A stretch of DNA of 64,000 bases from Massilia pinisoli. GTDB taxonomy: Bacteria > Pseudomonadota > Gammaproteobacteria > Burkholderiales > Burkholderiaceae_D. A program made the position numbers and the translations under genes. Shown piece after piece: positions 1-9,413 of the stretch. Each line of letters begins with the position of its first letter. Position 1 is the stretch's first letter. The stretch is taken from NCBI RefSeq assembly GCF_024753285.1, contig NZ_JANUGW010000029.1, forward strand, positions 19,022 through 83,021. Reading direction: 5' to 3'. A model generated the notes under the pieces. That model was not told the DNA's origin, ran no database searches, and saw only the letters and a program-made list of their open reading frames with translations.

Positions 1-1911
1 CAGCACCGTGTTCAGCGGCGGCAGCGCGACAGCGTGGTCGTTCACGGCTTCCACGGCAAGGCCGCCCTGCCCGAACAGGATCACGGGCCCGAACACGGGG
101 TCGAGCGCGGCGCCCGCGATCAGCTCGTGCGCCTCCGGATTCCGGGCCATCGCCTGCACGATGAAGCCGTCCAGGCGCGCATCCGGCTTCAGTTCCGCAA
201 GCCGCTTCGCCATCCGCTCCGTCGCGGCGCGCACGGCTTCCGGCGTGTCCAGGTCGAGCGAGACGCCGCCCACGTCGGACTTTTGCACGACGTCCGGCGA
301 CAGGATTTTCACCGCGACCGGATAGCCGATGTCGGTCGCCATCGCCACCGCGTCGTCCGGCGTGGCGGCGGCGCGCGTGGGCACGGTCGGGATGCCGTAG
401 GCGTCCAGGATGGCCTTCGTGTCCGGGTCGTCCAGCAGGTAGCGGCCCGTACGGCGGCCCCGCTCCAGCGCGGCACGCACGAGGGTGCGCGCCCGTTGGC
501 GATCCGGTTCGCCGTCGCCGATCGACGCCGGCACTTCCATCAGCAGTTGCTGGTTGCGGCGGAAGTGGACGATCTGCAGGAAGCCGTTCACCGCCGCTTC
601 CGGCGTGCGGTAGGCGGGCATGCCGGCCTCGTACGCGATCGCACGCGCCTCGCCCACGGATTGCAGTCCGAGCCAGCATGCGAGCACGTTGCGCGACGAC
701 GCCTTCGCCAGCGGCGCCACGGCGCGCGCCACGTCGGCCGGATCGACGACGGCGTTCGGCGCGTGGATCATCACGACGCCATGCGCCTCGGGGTCGTGCA
801 GCAGCACGTCGATCACGTCGCGGTAGCGCTCCGGCGGCGCGTCGCCGCGCAGGTTCAATTCGCCGCTGCCGCTCCACTCGGGCACGAGGTGGCGCAGCCT
901 GGCTACCGTCTCCGCGGACAGCACGGCCTGGTGGCCGCCGCCGTATTGCAGCGCGTCCGCCGCGAGCACGACGGGCCCCGCGCCGTTGCCGATCAGCGCC
1001 AGCCGTTCGCCGAACAGGGGTTTCGCACGCGCCAAGGTCTCGACCGCGGCGAACAACTGGTCCGTCGTGTACACGCGCAGCATGCCGGCGCGGCGGATCG
1101 CGGCGTCGTACACGTCGTCCGGCCGCGCCAGCACGCCGGACAGGCAGGCGCCCGCGGTCGCCGCCTCGAGCGAGCGGCCCGCCTTCAGCATCAACGTGGG
1201 CTTGCTGCGGGCCGCCGCGCGCGCCGCCGACATGAATTTGCGGGCATAGCGCACGCTCTCCGCATGGACGAGGATCGCGGACGTGCCGGGGTCGCTGGCC
1301 AGGTAGTCGAGCACGTCGCCGAAGTCGACGTCGGCCGAATCGCCCAGCGCGAGGAACGTGGAAAAGCCGACGTTGCGCGTGCGCGCCCAATCGAGCACGC
1401 CCGCCATCAGCGCGCCCGATTCCGACACGAACGCGATCCGCCCCGGCGCCGCGCCGCCCACGGCGATGCTCGCGTTCAGCCCGATGCCGGGCGCCAGCAG
1501 GCCGGAACTGTTCGGGCCCAGGATGCGCAGCAGGTACGGGTTGGCGGCATCGAGCATCGCCTGCTTGATGCTGCGGCCGCGCAGGTCGCGCGCCGTCGAC
1601 ACGCCGGCGCTCATCACGATGGCGGCGCGCGTCCCCAGTTCGCCCAGGCGGCGCACGATGGCGGGGATCGTCGCCGGCGGCGTGCAGATGATCGCGAGGT
1701 CCGGCGCCTGCGGCAGATCGCCCACGTCGGCCCAGACCTGCAACCTGTCCAGCGTCTCGTACTTCGGATTCACGGGGTACAGCGCGCCCGTGAAGCCGCC
1801 TTCGCGCAGGTTGTGGAGCATGGTCGCGCCCACGCTGCCGGGGCGATTCGATGCGCCGACGAGGGCCACCGACCCCGGCGCAAACAGTTGCTTGAGATTA
1901 CGTACGCTCAT
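1..1911 (-). CDS. ADP-forming acetyl/acyl-CoA ligase, partial
   Basis: The first 637 codons of a leftward gene are present; its stop lies beyond base 1. The family interconverts acyl-CoA + ADP + Pi with acid + CoA + ATP in the cytoplasm. In order I see a CoA-binding Rossmann domain (VGASNRPGSVG near residue 18), a succinyl-CoA-ligase-like middle, and an ATP-grasp domain (AVKILSPDVVQKSDVGGV near residue 530) followed by FGPVILFGQGG. Some relatives end in a GNAT acetyltransferase domain that modifies other acyl-CoA synthetases; whether this one does cannot be seen. ATG at 1911 is chosen because MSVRNLKQLFAPGSVAL is the usual N-terminus. It diverges from the cation transporter across 76 bp. Confidence 0.88.
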   Translation of the reverse strand, partial: MSVRNLKQLFAPGSVALVGASNRPGSVGATMLHNLREGGFTGALYPVNPKYETLDRLQVWADVGDLPQAPDLAIICTPPATIPAIVRRLGELGTRAAIVMSAGVSTARDLRGRSIKQAMLDAANPYLLRILGPNSSGLLAPGIGLNASIAVGGAAPGRIAFVSESGALMAGVLDWARTRNVGFSTFLALGDSADVDFGDVLDYLASDPGTSAILVHAESVRYARKFMSAARAAARSKPTLMLKAGRSLEAATAGACLSGVLARPDDVYDAAIRRAGMLRVYTTDQLFAAVETLARAKPLFGERLALIGNGAGPVVLAADALQYGGGHQAVLSAETVARLRHLVPEWSGSGELNLRGDAPPERYRDVIDVLLHDPEAHGVVMIHAPNAVVDPADVARAVAPLAKASSRNVLACWLGLQSVGEARAIAYEAGMPAYRTPEAAVNGFLQIVHFRRNQQLLMEVPASIGDGEPDRQRARTLVRAALERGRRTGRYLLDDPDTKAILDAYGIPTVPTRAAATPDDAVAMATDIGYPVAVKILSPDVVQKSDVGGVSLDLDTPEAVRAATERMAKRLAELKPDARLDGFIVQAMARNPEAHELIAGAALDPVFGPVILFGQGGLAVEAVNDHAVALPPLNTVL

Positions 1912-1987
1912 CGGCGCTCCCAGCCGTGCAAGCCGCCCGCGGCGGATTGGCTACACTTGGTTCGACATTCAATGACGACGACAGCCC

Positions 1988-2953
1988 ATGACGGACACCG
2001 ACAACGAACGAGACGCCGGCGACAGCGGCCACGAGGAAAGCGGATCGCGCAAGGTGATCTACGCGGCCGTCTTCGCCAACCTGGGCATCGCCGTCGCCAA
2101 GTTCACCGTGGCCGCCATCACGGGCAGCGCCGCCATGCTGGCCGAGGGCATCCACTCCGCCGTCGACACGGGCAACGAGCTCCTGCTGCTGATCGGCGAG
2201 CGCAACAGCGCCAAGCCCGCCGACAAGAGCCACCCGTTCGGCTACGGCAAGGCATTGTACTTCTGGGCGCTGCTCGTCGCGCTGTCCGTGTTCTCGCTGG
2301 GCGGCGGGCTGTCGATCTACCACGGCATCAGCGCCTGGCGCCACCCGGATCCGTTCGAAGACCCGCTGTGGAACTACGTCGTGCTGGCCGTCTCCGCGTG
2401 CTTCGAAGGCTATAGCTGGAACGTGTCGCGGCGCGCGTTGAACAAGCGGCGCAAGCCGGGCGCGTCGCTGTGGCAGACCGTCCATGCGAGCAAGGACGCG
2501 TCCGTGTTCACCGTCTTCATCGAAGACACGGCCGCATTGCTGGGCCTCGCCATCGCGGCCGTGGGCATCACGCTGGGCTGGCTGTTCGACAGCCCCTACT
2601 TCGACGCCGGCGCGTCGGTGATGATCGGCCTGCTGCTCGTGGGCGCCGCGTTCGCCCTCGCGCGCGAGACGGGCGCGCTGCTCGTGGGCGAAGGCATCGG
2701 CACGGACGCCACGCGGCGCGTGTGCCAGATCCTGCGCGACGACCCGTCGATCGAGGACGTCGGCAAGGTACTCAGCATGCAGCTGGGGCCGGACGAGGTG
2801 CTGTTGACGGCGGCCGTGCGGTTCAACCGCGGCATGCGCATCGACGAAGTGGAGGCCGCGATCGAACGGCTGGAGAACGCGGTGGCGGCCGCGTATCCGC
2901 CGATCCGCCACATCTATTTCGAATCGGGCGCGCTGCGCTCGGCGATGCGGTGA
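1988..2953 (+). CDS. Cation diffusion facilitator family transporter
   Basis: 321-residue inner-membrane divalent-cation/proton antiporter, probably exporting Zn, Fe or Co. Hydrophobic helices fill residues 15-210. The metal-site motif HSAVDTGNE follows AEGI near residue 57, then the loop motif HPFGYGK, and VFIEDTAALLGL takes the place of the second HxxxD site. A soluble C-terminal ferredoxin-like domain (residues 215-321) ends the protein. The EDTAA variant is typical of the SLC30A9/YdfM-like branch, so the substrate cannot be assigned from sequence. It lies next to the copper block but is not obviously part of it. Confidence 0.9.
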   Translation: MTDTDNERDAGDSGHEESGSRKVIYAAVFANLGIAVAKFTVAAITGSAAMLAEGIHSAVDTGNELLLLIGERNSAKPADKSHPFGYGKALYFWALLVALSVFSLGGGLSIYHGISAWRHPDPFEDPLWNYVVLAVSACFEGYSWNVSRRALNKRRKPGASLWQTVHASKDASVFTVFIEDTAALLGLAIAAVGITLGWLFDSPYFDAGASVMIGLLLVGAAFALARETGALLVGEGIGTDATRRVCQILRDDPSIEDVGKVLSMQLGPDEVLLTAAVRFNRGMRIDEVEAAIERLENAVAAAYPPIRHIYFESGALRSAMR

Positions 2954-2966
2954 CATCGTCCGCGCC

Positions 2967-3338
2967 CTAGTCCGCGGACGCCGCGGGCAGTGCGCGAAAC
3001 CGCGCCGAGCGGGCCTCGAACTCGCGCAGCAGGCCCGCGACGACGGCCGCCGTATGCGCCCGCAGCGCCTCCGGATCGGCGTCGGAGCCGGCCGCGGCCC
3101 GCAGCGCGGCGCATTCCTCCAGCTGTGCCAGCGCCACGACGACGTCGGCGCGGCCCGGTTCTGCGCAGGCGCTGGAAAAATACGGGCGGCAGCGCCGGTC
3201 GAGCGCGAACGTGCCCTGCACCAGGCGATCGACGCCCATGTCGAAGATCACCCGGTCGATGACGTGCGCGGCACGTTCGCCCACCTGGCGCCGGCTGCGC
3301 ATGGTCCGCCTCGCAAACAAGTGCCTCAAGATGCCCAT
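2967..3338 (-). CDS. Hypothetical protein, 123 aa
   Basis: I do not recognise this protein. It begins MGILRHLFARRTMRSRRQ, is Arg/Ala-rich, mostly helical, and has no membrane segment or signal peptide. ATG at 3338 is preceded by AAAGG at a fair distance, which supports this start over longer upstream extensions. It converges on the cation transporter with a 13-bp gap and diverges from the copper block. A role cannot be inferred; the open frame and ribosome site are the only support. Confidence 0.55.
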   Translation of the reverse strand: MGILRHLFARRTMRSRRQVGERAAHVIDRVIFDMGVDRLVQGTFALDRRCRPYFSSACAEPGRADVVVALAQLEECAALRAAAGSDADPEALRAHTAAVVAGLLREFEARSARFRALPAASAD

Positions 3339-3399
3339 GCTGCGTCGCCCCTTTCTTCGTTGTCGACATGCTACCACGCGCGTCCGGCGCGGCGCGTCG

Positions 3400-3422
3400 G
3401 CATGGCGGCACCATGCTAGAAT
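3400..3422 (+). promoter_or_regulatory. Dyad plus -10 box in front of the copper block
   Basis: Six-bp arms GCATGG (3400-3405) and CCATGC (3411-3416) flank five bases, followed directly by TAGAAT (3417-3422). The GTG start of the next gene is only six bases downstream, so the mRNA would be nearly or fully leaderless. No clear -35 is visible, as expected for an activated promoter. The regulator is unknown. Confidence 0.4.
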
Positions 3423-3428
3423 CGCGGC

Positions 3429-3788
3429 GTGAATACCGTCCTGCGCTCGCTGTTCGTGTGGTTGTTGTTGCTGGCCCTGCCCGTCCAGGGCGTGGCGGCG
3501 GCGGCACGCATGCTGCCGCACGTGGCCGCCCCGGCCGCCATGACAGCCCCGCAGCATTGCCACGACACCGCACCGGCCGCATGTGCCGCGAAGGCCGCAG
3601 GCGAGCATCATCCCGACAAGCACCACGGTGCCTGCGCCGACTGCTGCATCGCCGCCGCGCCGGTGCCGGCGCGGTTCGTCCCGCCGGCATGCGCGCCCCC
3701 ATCGGTCGCCATCCCCTTCCGCGCCGGCCACCTGCCCAGCGTCGACCTGTCGCTGCCGGAACGTCCTCCCCGCCACCTCGTCGCCTGA
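3429..3788 (+). CDS. Small secreted Cys/His-rich protein, first gene of the copper block
   Basis: 119 residues starting at GTG. A signal peptide covers residues 1-25 (hydrophobic core WLLLLALPVQGVAAAA). The mature part carries clustered possible metal ligands: HCHD at 43-46, HHPDKHH at 60-66 and CADCC at 69-73. Small exported proteins like this often sit beside bacterial copper genes, but I cannot name a family. The role as a periplasmic copper-binding or sensing protein is inferred from composition and neighbours. The gene is 64 bp from the next one on the same strand. The start codon is uncertain because there is no ribosome-binding site. Confidence 0.6.
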   Translation: MNTVLRSLFVWLLLLALPVQGVAAAARMLPHVAAPAAMTAPQHCHDTAPAACAAKAAGEHHPDKHHGACADCCIAAAPVPARFVPPACAPPSVAIPFRAGHLPSVDLSLPERPPRHLVA

Positions 3789-3852
3789 ATTGCAATCCGC
3801 CGCCCCGCGCACCATGCGCGGCGGCGTCCTTCACGCATTCGAACGAGACGAT

Positions 3853-4251
3853 ATGAAACGAGTACACCTGACCTGTGCGCTGGCCTGGCTGTTGGCCGGC
3901 GCGGGCACGCACGCCATCGCGCAGACCGCATCTGGCGGCGTCGCCGATCCGCAGACACCGGCGCCTGCCACGCGCGCGCAGCCAGCCATCGACTACCACA
4001 CCGAACCCGAAGCGGACGCACGCCCCGACGAGGCCTGGCGCGCCGCCAACGCCACCGTCGGCGGGCGCAATCCGATGCGGCTGACCATGCCCGCCATGCA
4101 GGGCGGCCACGACCACCATGCCGGCATGGACATGGGCGCGACGCCGGCGACGAACGGCATGCAGTGCATGGCAGGCGGTGGCTGCGGATGCTGCAGCGGC
4201 AGGCCGATGAAGGGCGACGCGGGCTGCTGCGACCACAAGGAGGGCATGTAA
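3853..4251 (+). CDS. Exported His/Met/Cys-rich metal-binding protein
   Basis: 132 residues with a signal peptide ending near AIAQ (residues 21-24). The C-terminal half is a likely copper-binding tail: Met/His-rich at 75-95 (contains GGHDHHAGMDMG), then CMAGGGCGCCS at 105-115 and CCDH at 125-128. No enzymatic domain is visible. Its stop TAA overlaps the ATG of the downstream TolC-type gene by one base, so the two are translationally coupled. The role, a periplasmic copper carrier feeding the outer-membrane component or the oxidase, is inferred from composition and operon position. Confidence 0.7.
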   Translation: MKRVHLTCALAWLLAGAGTHAIAQTASGGVADPQTPAPATRAQPAIDYHTEPEADARPDEAWRAANATVGGRNPMRLTMPAMQGGHDHHAGMDMGATPATNGMQCMAGGGCGCCSGRPMKGDAGCCDHKEGM

Positions 4252-5660
4252 TGCGGCGCCCCCTTCTCCGCACCGGCCCGGCCGCCGCGTTCGCGGCGCT
4301 CGCGCTGCTGTCCGGCTGCGCGACCGTCACGTCGGATGGCGGCTTCGGCGACGTGGCGGCCGCGACGCAGTCCCGCATCGGCGCGATGCCGCAACTGACG
4401 CGCGACGGCGCCGGCGAAGGCGCCCTCGCCGCCTCGCTGCGGGGCCTGCCCGTGTTCGCGCAAGGCGCGCCGCTCGACATGGACACGGCCGTGCGCATCG
4501 CCGTCGTCAACCACCCGGGCCTGCAGGCCACGTACTGGAACGTCGGCATCGCGCAGGCCGATCTCGTCACCGCGTCGCGGCCGCCGAATCCGACATTCGA
4601 CTTCAAGCGGCTGGCGGGCGGTGGCGCCCTCGAGATCGAACGCGGCATCACGTTCGACCTCGTCGGCCTGCTGACGGCGCCGCTGGCCGCGCGCATGGAA
4701 ACGCGTCGCTTCGAACAGGCCAAACGCGAGGTGGGCGCCGCCATCGAACGGCATGCGCTGGAGACGCGCACGGCGTGGATCGAGGCGGTGGCGAGCCGGC
4801 AGGCGCTCGACTACGCGCGCCGCGTGCTGGCCGCGAGCGCCGCGGGTGCCGAACTGACGGGCCGCATGGCCAGCGTCGGCAACACGAACCAGCTGGAACT
4901 GGCGCGCGAGCAGGTCTTCCATGCGCAGGCGGCGGGCGACGTCGCGCGCGCGGCACGGCGCGCGACGGCCGCGCGCGAACGCCTCACGCGCGCGCTGGGC
5001 CTGTGGGGCAAGGATGCGGACTATGCGCTGCCCGGCCACCTGCCCGATCTGCCGGCCGCGCCGGCGAACCTGCCGGACGTCGAACGCCTTGCACTGGCGC
5101 AGCGCCTGGACGTGCAGGCGGCACGGGCAGACGCTGCCGCCGCGGCGGCCGACCTGGGTCTCACGCGCACGACACGCTTCATCAACGTGCTCGATGCGGG
5201 CTACGCGAACAAGTCGCAATCGGACGGCCCGAAGGAACACGGCTACACGCTGTCGCTGGAACTGCCGCTGTTCGACTGGGGCGGCGCGCGCGTCGCCCGC
5301 GCCGAGGCCACGTATATGCAGGCCGTGAACCGGGTCGCGCTCGCGGCCGTCACGGCGCGCAGCGAAGCGCGCGAGCGCTATCTCGCCTACCGCAACGCGT
5401 ACGATGTCGCGCGCCACTACCGCGACACCGTCATCCCGCTGCGCAAGAAGATCGGGGACGAAGTCCTGCTGCGCTACAACGGCATGCTCGCGAGCCCGCA
5501 GGACTTGCTGGCTGACGCGCGCGCGCAGGCCGAGGCGGTCACCGCCTACATCGAGGCGCAACAGGCGTTCTGGGACGCGCACGCCGAACTGGAAGCCGCC
5601 CTGGGTACGCAGATCGCCCCGCAGACCGCCCCCGTAACGCACAAGGAACACGCAGAATGA
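4251..5660 (+). CDS. TolC/CusC-type outer-membrane efflux lipoprotein
   Basis: 469 residues with a lipoprotein signal (LLSGCATV, Cys near residue 23) followed by two outer-membrane-efflux repeats of long helices and short beta strands, including a C-terminal segment with the usual LRYNGMLASPQDLL. The family forms the trimeric channel of tripartite pumps. The start at 4251 is fixed by the TAATG overlap with the previous gene, and its end overlaps the multicopper oxidase by four bases (ATGA). No RND or membrane-fusion gene accompanies it in the window, so its pump partner must be encoded elsewhere or the channel acts differently here. Confidence 0.9.
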   Translation: MRRPLLRTGPAAAFAALALLSGCATVTSDGGFGDVAAATQSRIGAMPQLTRDGAGEGALAASLRGLPVFAQGAPLDMDTAVRIAVVNHPGLQATYWNVGIAQADLVTASRPPNPTFDFKRLAGGGALEIERGITFDLVGLLTAPLAARMETRRFEQAKREVGAAIERHALETRTAWIEAVASRQALDYARRVLAASAAGAELTGRMASVGNTNQLELAREQVFHAQAAGDVARAARRATAARERLTRALGLWGKDADYALPGHLPDLPAAPANLPDVERLALAQRLDVQAARADAAAAAADLGLTRTTRFINVLDAGYANKSQSDGPKEHGYTLSLELPLFDWGGARVARAEATYMQAVNRVALAAVTARSEARERYLAYRNAYDVARHYRDTVIPLRKKIGDEVLLRYNGMLASPQDLLADARAQAEAVTAYIEAQQAFWDAHAELEAALGTQIAPQTAPVTHKEHAE

Positions 5661-7027
5661 CGAACCGCAGAAACTTCATCACCGGCGCGGCCGGCGCCAT
5701 GGTCGGCGCCTCGCTCGTGTCGAAGGCCGCCGCGGCCGCCATCCCGGAAGCCCCGGTCCAGGCATCGCCGGCCACGCAGCCGCCGCTGCATCCGGCGAGC
5801 GGCCGGCCCTACAACCCCGTCGTCACATTGAATGGCTGGAGCCTGCCGTGGCGCATGAAGGACGGCGTCAAGGAATTCCACCTCGTGGCCGAACCCGTCG
5901 TGCGCGAGATCGCGCCCGGCATGAAAGCGAACCTGTGGGGCTATAACGGGCAGAGCCCGGGCCCGACGATCGAAGTCGTCGAGGGCGACCGGGTGCGCAT
6001 CTTCGTCACGAACAAACTGCCGGAGGCGACGACGATCCACTGGCACGGCCAGATCCTGCCCAGCGGGATGGACGGCGTCGCGGGCCTGTCGCAGCCCGCG
6101 ATCGCACCCGGCAAGACCTTCGTCTACGAATTCGTCGCGCGCCACGCGGGCACCTTCATGTACCACCCGCACAGCGACGAGATGACGCAGATGGCGATGG
6201 GCATGATGGGCTTCTGGGTCACGCACCCGAAGGACCCGCGCCAGCATGCCGTCGACCGCGACTTCGTGTTCCTGCTGAACGCGTACGACATCGCCCCCGG
6301 CAACTACACGCCGAACGTGAACACGATGCTGGACTTTAACCTGTGGACCATCAACAGCCGCGCCTTCCCCGGTACCGACCCGATGGTCGTGCGCAAGGAC
6401 GACAGGGTGCGCATCCGCATGGGCAACCTGACGATGACGAACCACCCGTTCCACATCCACGGCCACCGCTTCGAAGTGACGGGCACCGATGGCGGCTGGC
6501 TCCTGCCGGCCGCGCGCTGGCCCGAGGTGACGGTCGACATCGGCGTGGGCCAGATGCGCGCCATCGAATTCGTCGCGGACAATCCCGGCGACTGGGCGCT
6601 CCACTGCCATAAATCGCACCACACGATGAACGCCATGAGCCATGCCGTGCCGAACCTGATCGGCGTCGACCAGGCAGGCGTGGCGAAGACCATCAACGAC
6701 CTCGTGCCCGGCTATATGGTCATGGGCGACAAGGGCGGTTCGATGGGCGGCATGCAGATGCCGCTGCCGGAAAACACGCTGCCGATGATGGCCGGCAGCG
6801 GGCCGTTCGGCGACATCGAGATGGGCGGCATGTTCACCGTCATCAAGGTGCGCGAAGGCCTGGCACGGGGCGATTACCGCGACCCGGGCTGGTACGAGCA
6901 CCCCGCCGGGACGGTCGCGCGCGAGTGGACGGGTGCGCTGCCGGACGCGCCGACTGCCCCGGCCGCACCCGCGCAGGGTCAGGTGATCGGCACCGCCAAG
7001 CGCGGCGGCGGGCACGCAGGCCACTGA
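5657..7027 (+). CDS. Tat-exported multicopper oxidase
   Basis: 456 residues. The N-terminus has a twin-arginine signal (RRNFITGAAG at 4-13). All four copper-ligand motifs are present: HWHG 128-131, YHPHSD 169-174, HPFHIHGH 263-270 and HCHKSHH 316-322, with the axial Met at 327. Only two cupredoxin domains fit between the motifs, so this is a short form rather than a classical three-domain CueO. A Met-rich stretch follows (GGSMGGMQMPLPENTLPMM). The likely role is oxidation of Cu(I) or of a phenolic/metal substrate in the periplasm. It overlaps the TolC-type gene and is followed by a TonB receptor after 103 bp. Confidence 0.95.
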   Translation: MTNRRNFITGAAGAMVGASLVSKAAAAAIPEAPVQASPATQPPLHPASGRPYNPVVTLNGWSLPWRMKDGVKEFHLVAEPVVREIAPGMKANLWGYNGQSPGPTIEVVEGDRVRIFVTNKLPEATTIHWHGQILPSGMDGVAGLSQPAIAPGKTFVYEFVARHAGTFMYHPHSDEMTQMAMGMMGFWVTHPKDPRQHAVDRDFVFLLNAYDIAPGNYTPNVNTMLDFNLWTINSRAFPGTDPMVVRKDDRVRIRMGNLTMTNHPFHIHGHRFEVTGTDGGWLLPAARWPEVTVDIGVGQMRAIEFVADNPGDWALHCHKSHHTMNAMSHAVPNLIGVDQAGVAKTINDLVPGYMVMGDKGGSMGGMQMPLPENTLPMMAGSGPFGDIEMGGMFTVIKVREGLARGDYRDPGWYEHPAGTVAREWTGALPDAPTAPAAPAQGQVIGTAKRGGGHAGH

Positions 7028-7130
7028 GCGCGGCGCGCCGTCACGCGCAACCGGCCGCCGGTCACACACCGTGACGCACGCGGCCGCGCGTCGCCGACAA
7101 TCCTCTGCATCGGATAGCCAAGGACATCAC

Positions 7131-9209
7131 ATGCAGAGAACGAAGGTATGCGCGGCCGTGCTCGGACTCGCGGCACAGGCGGCGCTCGCGGGCGACGGCG
7201 ACGAACCGGCCGCGCCGACGGTGACGGTCACCGCGAAAAAAGAAGCCGTCGCACGCAAGCTTGACCGCACGGTCTACGACGTCTCGGCCATGCCGCGCGC
7301 GGCCAACGGGTCCGCGCAGGACGTCCTGCAGGCGACACCCGAGGTGTCCGTCACGGCCGATGGCCGGATCGCCGTCAAGGGCAGCACGCAGGTCACGGTC
7401 CTCGTCGACGGTAAGCCGACGGCCTTGCTGTCAGGGTCCGCGGACGACCGTGCCGTCGCGCTGCAGACGATGAGCGGCGCCGGCATCGCCAGCGTCGAAG
7501 TGATCACGAATCCGTCCGCGGCGCAGGACGCCAACGGCGGCGCGATCGTGAACATCGTATTGAAGCGCAACCGCAAACCCGGTGCGCATGCGCAGTTGCG
7601 GGGCAGCGCGACGGACCAGGGCTTGTGGAATACGGGCGCGTCGGCCGATGCGACCCGCGGGCCGCTGAGCGTGCACGGCAGCCTCGCCTACCGGCACGAC
7701 GGCACACTGAAAATCCGCGGCTCGGAGGTCGACTGGAACGATCCGCTGTCCGGGCGCCCGGCCCGCACGGTGCAGACGTCGCGGGTGTTCGTCCGCCGCG
7801 TCGTCGACAGCGCGGCGCTTGGCGCGGACTACGCGCTCGGTGCGGCGGACAGCGTCAGCGTATCGGCCAGCCACAACGAACGCCGCTCGCGTCCCCTGTT
7901 CGACGTGCTCGTCGCAGACCGCGCGGGCGCCACCGACACGATCTACCACCGCATTTCCCAGGGTCCCAACGAACAGTCGGACGACAGCGCCAGCCTGGCC
8001 TACAGCCGCCAGGGCGACGGCACGGCGCTCAAGGCGGCCTTCCAGCACAGCGCCACGCGCACGCTCGTGGACAAATCGTACCGCGACGTGTTCGTCGACC
8101 CCGTGCGCGCGAGCGCCTACAGTCACGGCGCCACGCGGTCGGCGCGCCGCCTCGACCAGGCGACCGTCGACTGGAGTGGCGCGGCGCCGCGCGGCCAGTG
8201 GGGCGCGGGCCTGGACCTGCACGACCGGAGCGACGACATCGGCAATGGCGAGGCGCGGCTCGATCCCGCGACGGGTGCCGAGACGCCCGACCCCTCGACC
8301 ACCAACGCCTATACGGTGACGACGACCGTGCGCGCCGCGTACGTGACCGGCAAGGCCCGGCATGGCGACTGGGAGGCCCTGGCCGGCGCACGGGCCGAGC
8401 GCATGGCGTTGCGCGTCGACGCGATCCAGGGCGCCGCGCACGCGGACCACTGGCAAGCCGTGAACCCGAGCCTGCACGTGCGGCGCGCGTTCGGCGACGA
8501 CGCCGACGTGACGCTCTCCTACCGCGGCAGCCTGCAGATGCCCGACCCGCGCGACCTGAATCCGTTCACCACGTATGTCGACGCGCAGAACCGCAGCCGC
8601 GGCAATCCGGCCTTGCGACCGCAGCGCCTCGCGTCATGGGAGATCGGCGGCCATGCCCAGGTGGCGCACGTCGATGCGAACGTCGGCCTGTTCTACCGGA
8701 CGAGCCGCGACACGGTGGTCGAGGCGCGCAGCGTCGCGGACGGCGTGCTCGTCACGTCAAAGCAAAATGGCGGGCGAGGCCGCTCCGCAGGCATCACGGG
8801 CTCGCTCGACTGGACACCGGCGGCGGCACTGCGCCTGGGCATCGACTGCGGCGCGTACCGCGTGGTGCTCGACACGCCGGATGGCGCCGGCCCTGTGCGC
8901 CAGCACGGTGTCGCGGGCTATGCGAACGTACGGGCCGCGTACATGGCCGGCGACGACGACCTGTCGCTCGACGCGCACGCGCAATCGGCCGGCATCACGC
9001 CGCTCGGCCGCTACGGCCCGACGAGCAGCGTGAACGCGACGTGGAAGCATGTGCTGGACAGGACGCTCAGCCTGACCGTCAACGCCAACGACATGTTCGA
9101 CGGCAGCCTGCGCACGTACCGGACGGACACCGGCACGTTCCACCACGCCGGGTTCGACCATTTCGTCGCCCGGCGGATCTATGTCGGATTCGTCAAGACG
9201 ATCGAGTGA
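7131..9209 (+). CDS. TonB-dependent outer-membrane receptor
   Basis: 692 residues. A signal peptide ends near residue 21; a plug domain follows (about 25-165, with VTVLVDGKPTALLSG and SVEVITNPSAAQDANGGAIV), then a beta-barrel ending in an aromatic-rich strand before VGFVKTIE. ATG at 7131 is chosen over an upstream in-frame start because AAGGA lies eight bases before it and it gives a proper signal peptide. Such receptors take up a metal complex or other ligand using TonB energy. Its position after the copper oxidase suggests a copper-related ligand, which is an inference. It abuts the convergent copA with no gap. Confidence 0.9.
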   Translation: MQRTKVCAAVLGLAAQAALAGDGDEPAAPTVTVTAKKEAVARKLDRTVYDVSAMPRAANGSAQDVLQATPEVSVTADGRIAVKGSTQVTVLVDGKPTALLSGSADDRAVALQTMSGAGIASVEVITNPSAAQDANGGAIVNIVLKRNRKPGAHAQLRGSATDQGLWNTGASADATRGPLSVHGSLAYRHDGTLKIRGSEVDWNDPLSGRPARTVQTSRVFVRRVVDSAALGADYALGAADSVSVSASHNERRSRPLFDVLVADRAGATDTIYHRISQGPNEQSDDSASLAYSRQGDGTALKAAFQHSATRTLVDKSYRDVFVDPVRASAYSHGATRSARRLDQATVDWSGAAPRGQWGAGLDLHDRSDDIGNGEARLDPATGAETPDPSTTNAYTVTTTVRAAYVTGKARHGDWEALAGARAERMALRVDAIQGAAHADHWQAVNPSLHVRRAFGDDADVTLSYRGSLQMPDPRDLNPFTTYVDAQNRSRGNPALRPQRLASWEIGGHAQVAHVDANVGLFYRTSRDTVVEARSVADGVLVTSKQNGGRGRSAGITGSLDWTPAAALRLGIDCGAYRVVLDTPDGAGPVRQHGVAGYANVRAAYMAGDDDLSLDAHAQSAGITPLGRYGPTSSVNATWKHVLDRTLSLTVNANDMFDGSLRTYRTDTGTFHHAGFDHFVARRIYVGFVKTIE

Positions 9210-9413
9210 TCAGGCGCTTTTGGCCGTCACCGGATAGCCGGCCGCGTCGATCGCGCGCGCGATCGCATCGAGGTCCGCCTTGCTGTCCACCTTCACCTTC
9301 TTCGTCGCCAGGTCGACCTCGACCTTTGCATCCTGGTCGAGCGCCTGCACGGACTTCGTGACGCGGCCCACGCAGTGGCCGCAGCTCATGTCTTCGACGG
9401 TCAATTCATACAT
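9210..9413 (-). CDS. Possible internal translation product: free CopZ-like copper chaperone
   Basis: Within the 3' end of copA, in the same frame, an ATG at 9413 opens a 67-residue protein that is exactly the length of a CopZ chaperone and starts as one does (MYELTVEDMSCGHC). A strong ribosome site precedes it. The sequence between the end of the ATPase and this ATG reads like translated spacer. The simplest reading is an old copA-copZ pair whose intergenic stop was lost, with copZ still able to start by itself. Separate translation is inferred. Confidence 0.45.
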   Translation of the reverse strand: MYELTVEDMSCGHCVGRVTKSVQALDQDAKVEVDLATKKVKVDSKADLDAIARAIDAAGYPVTAKSA

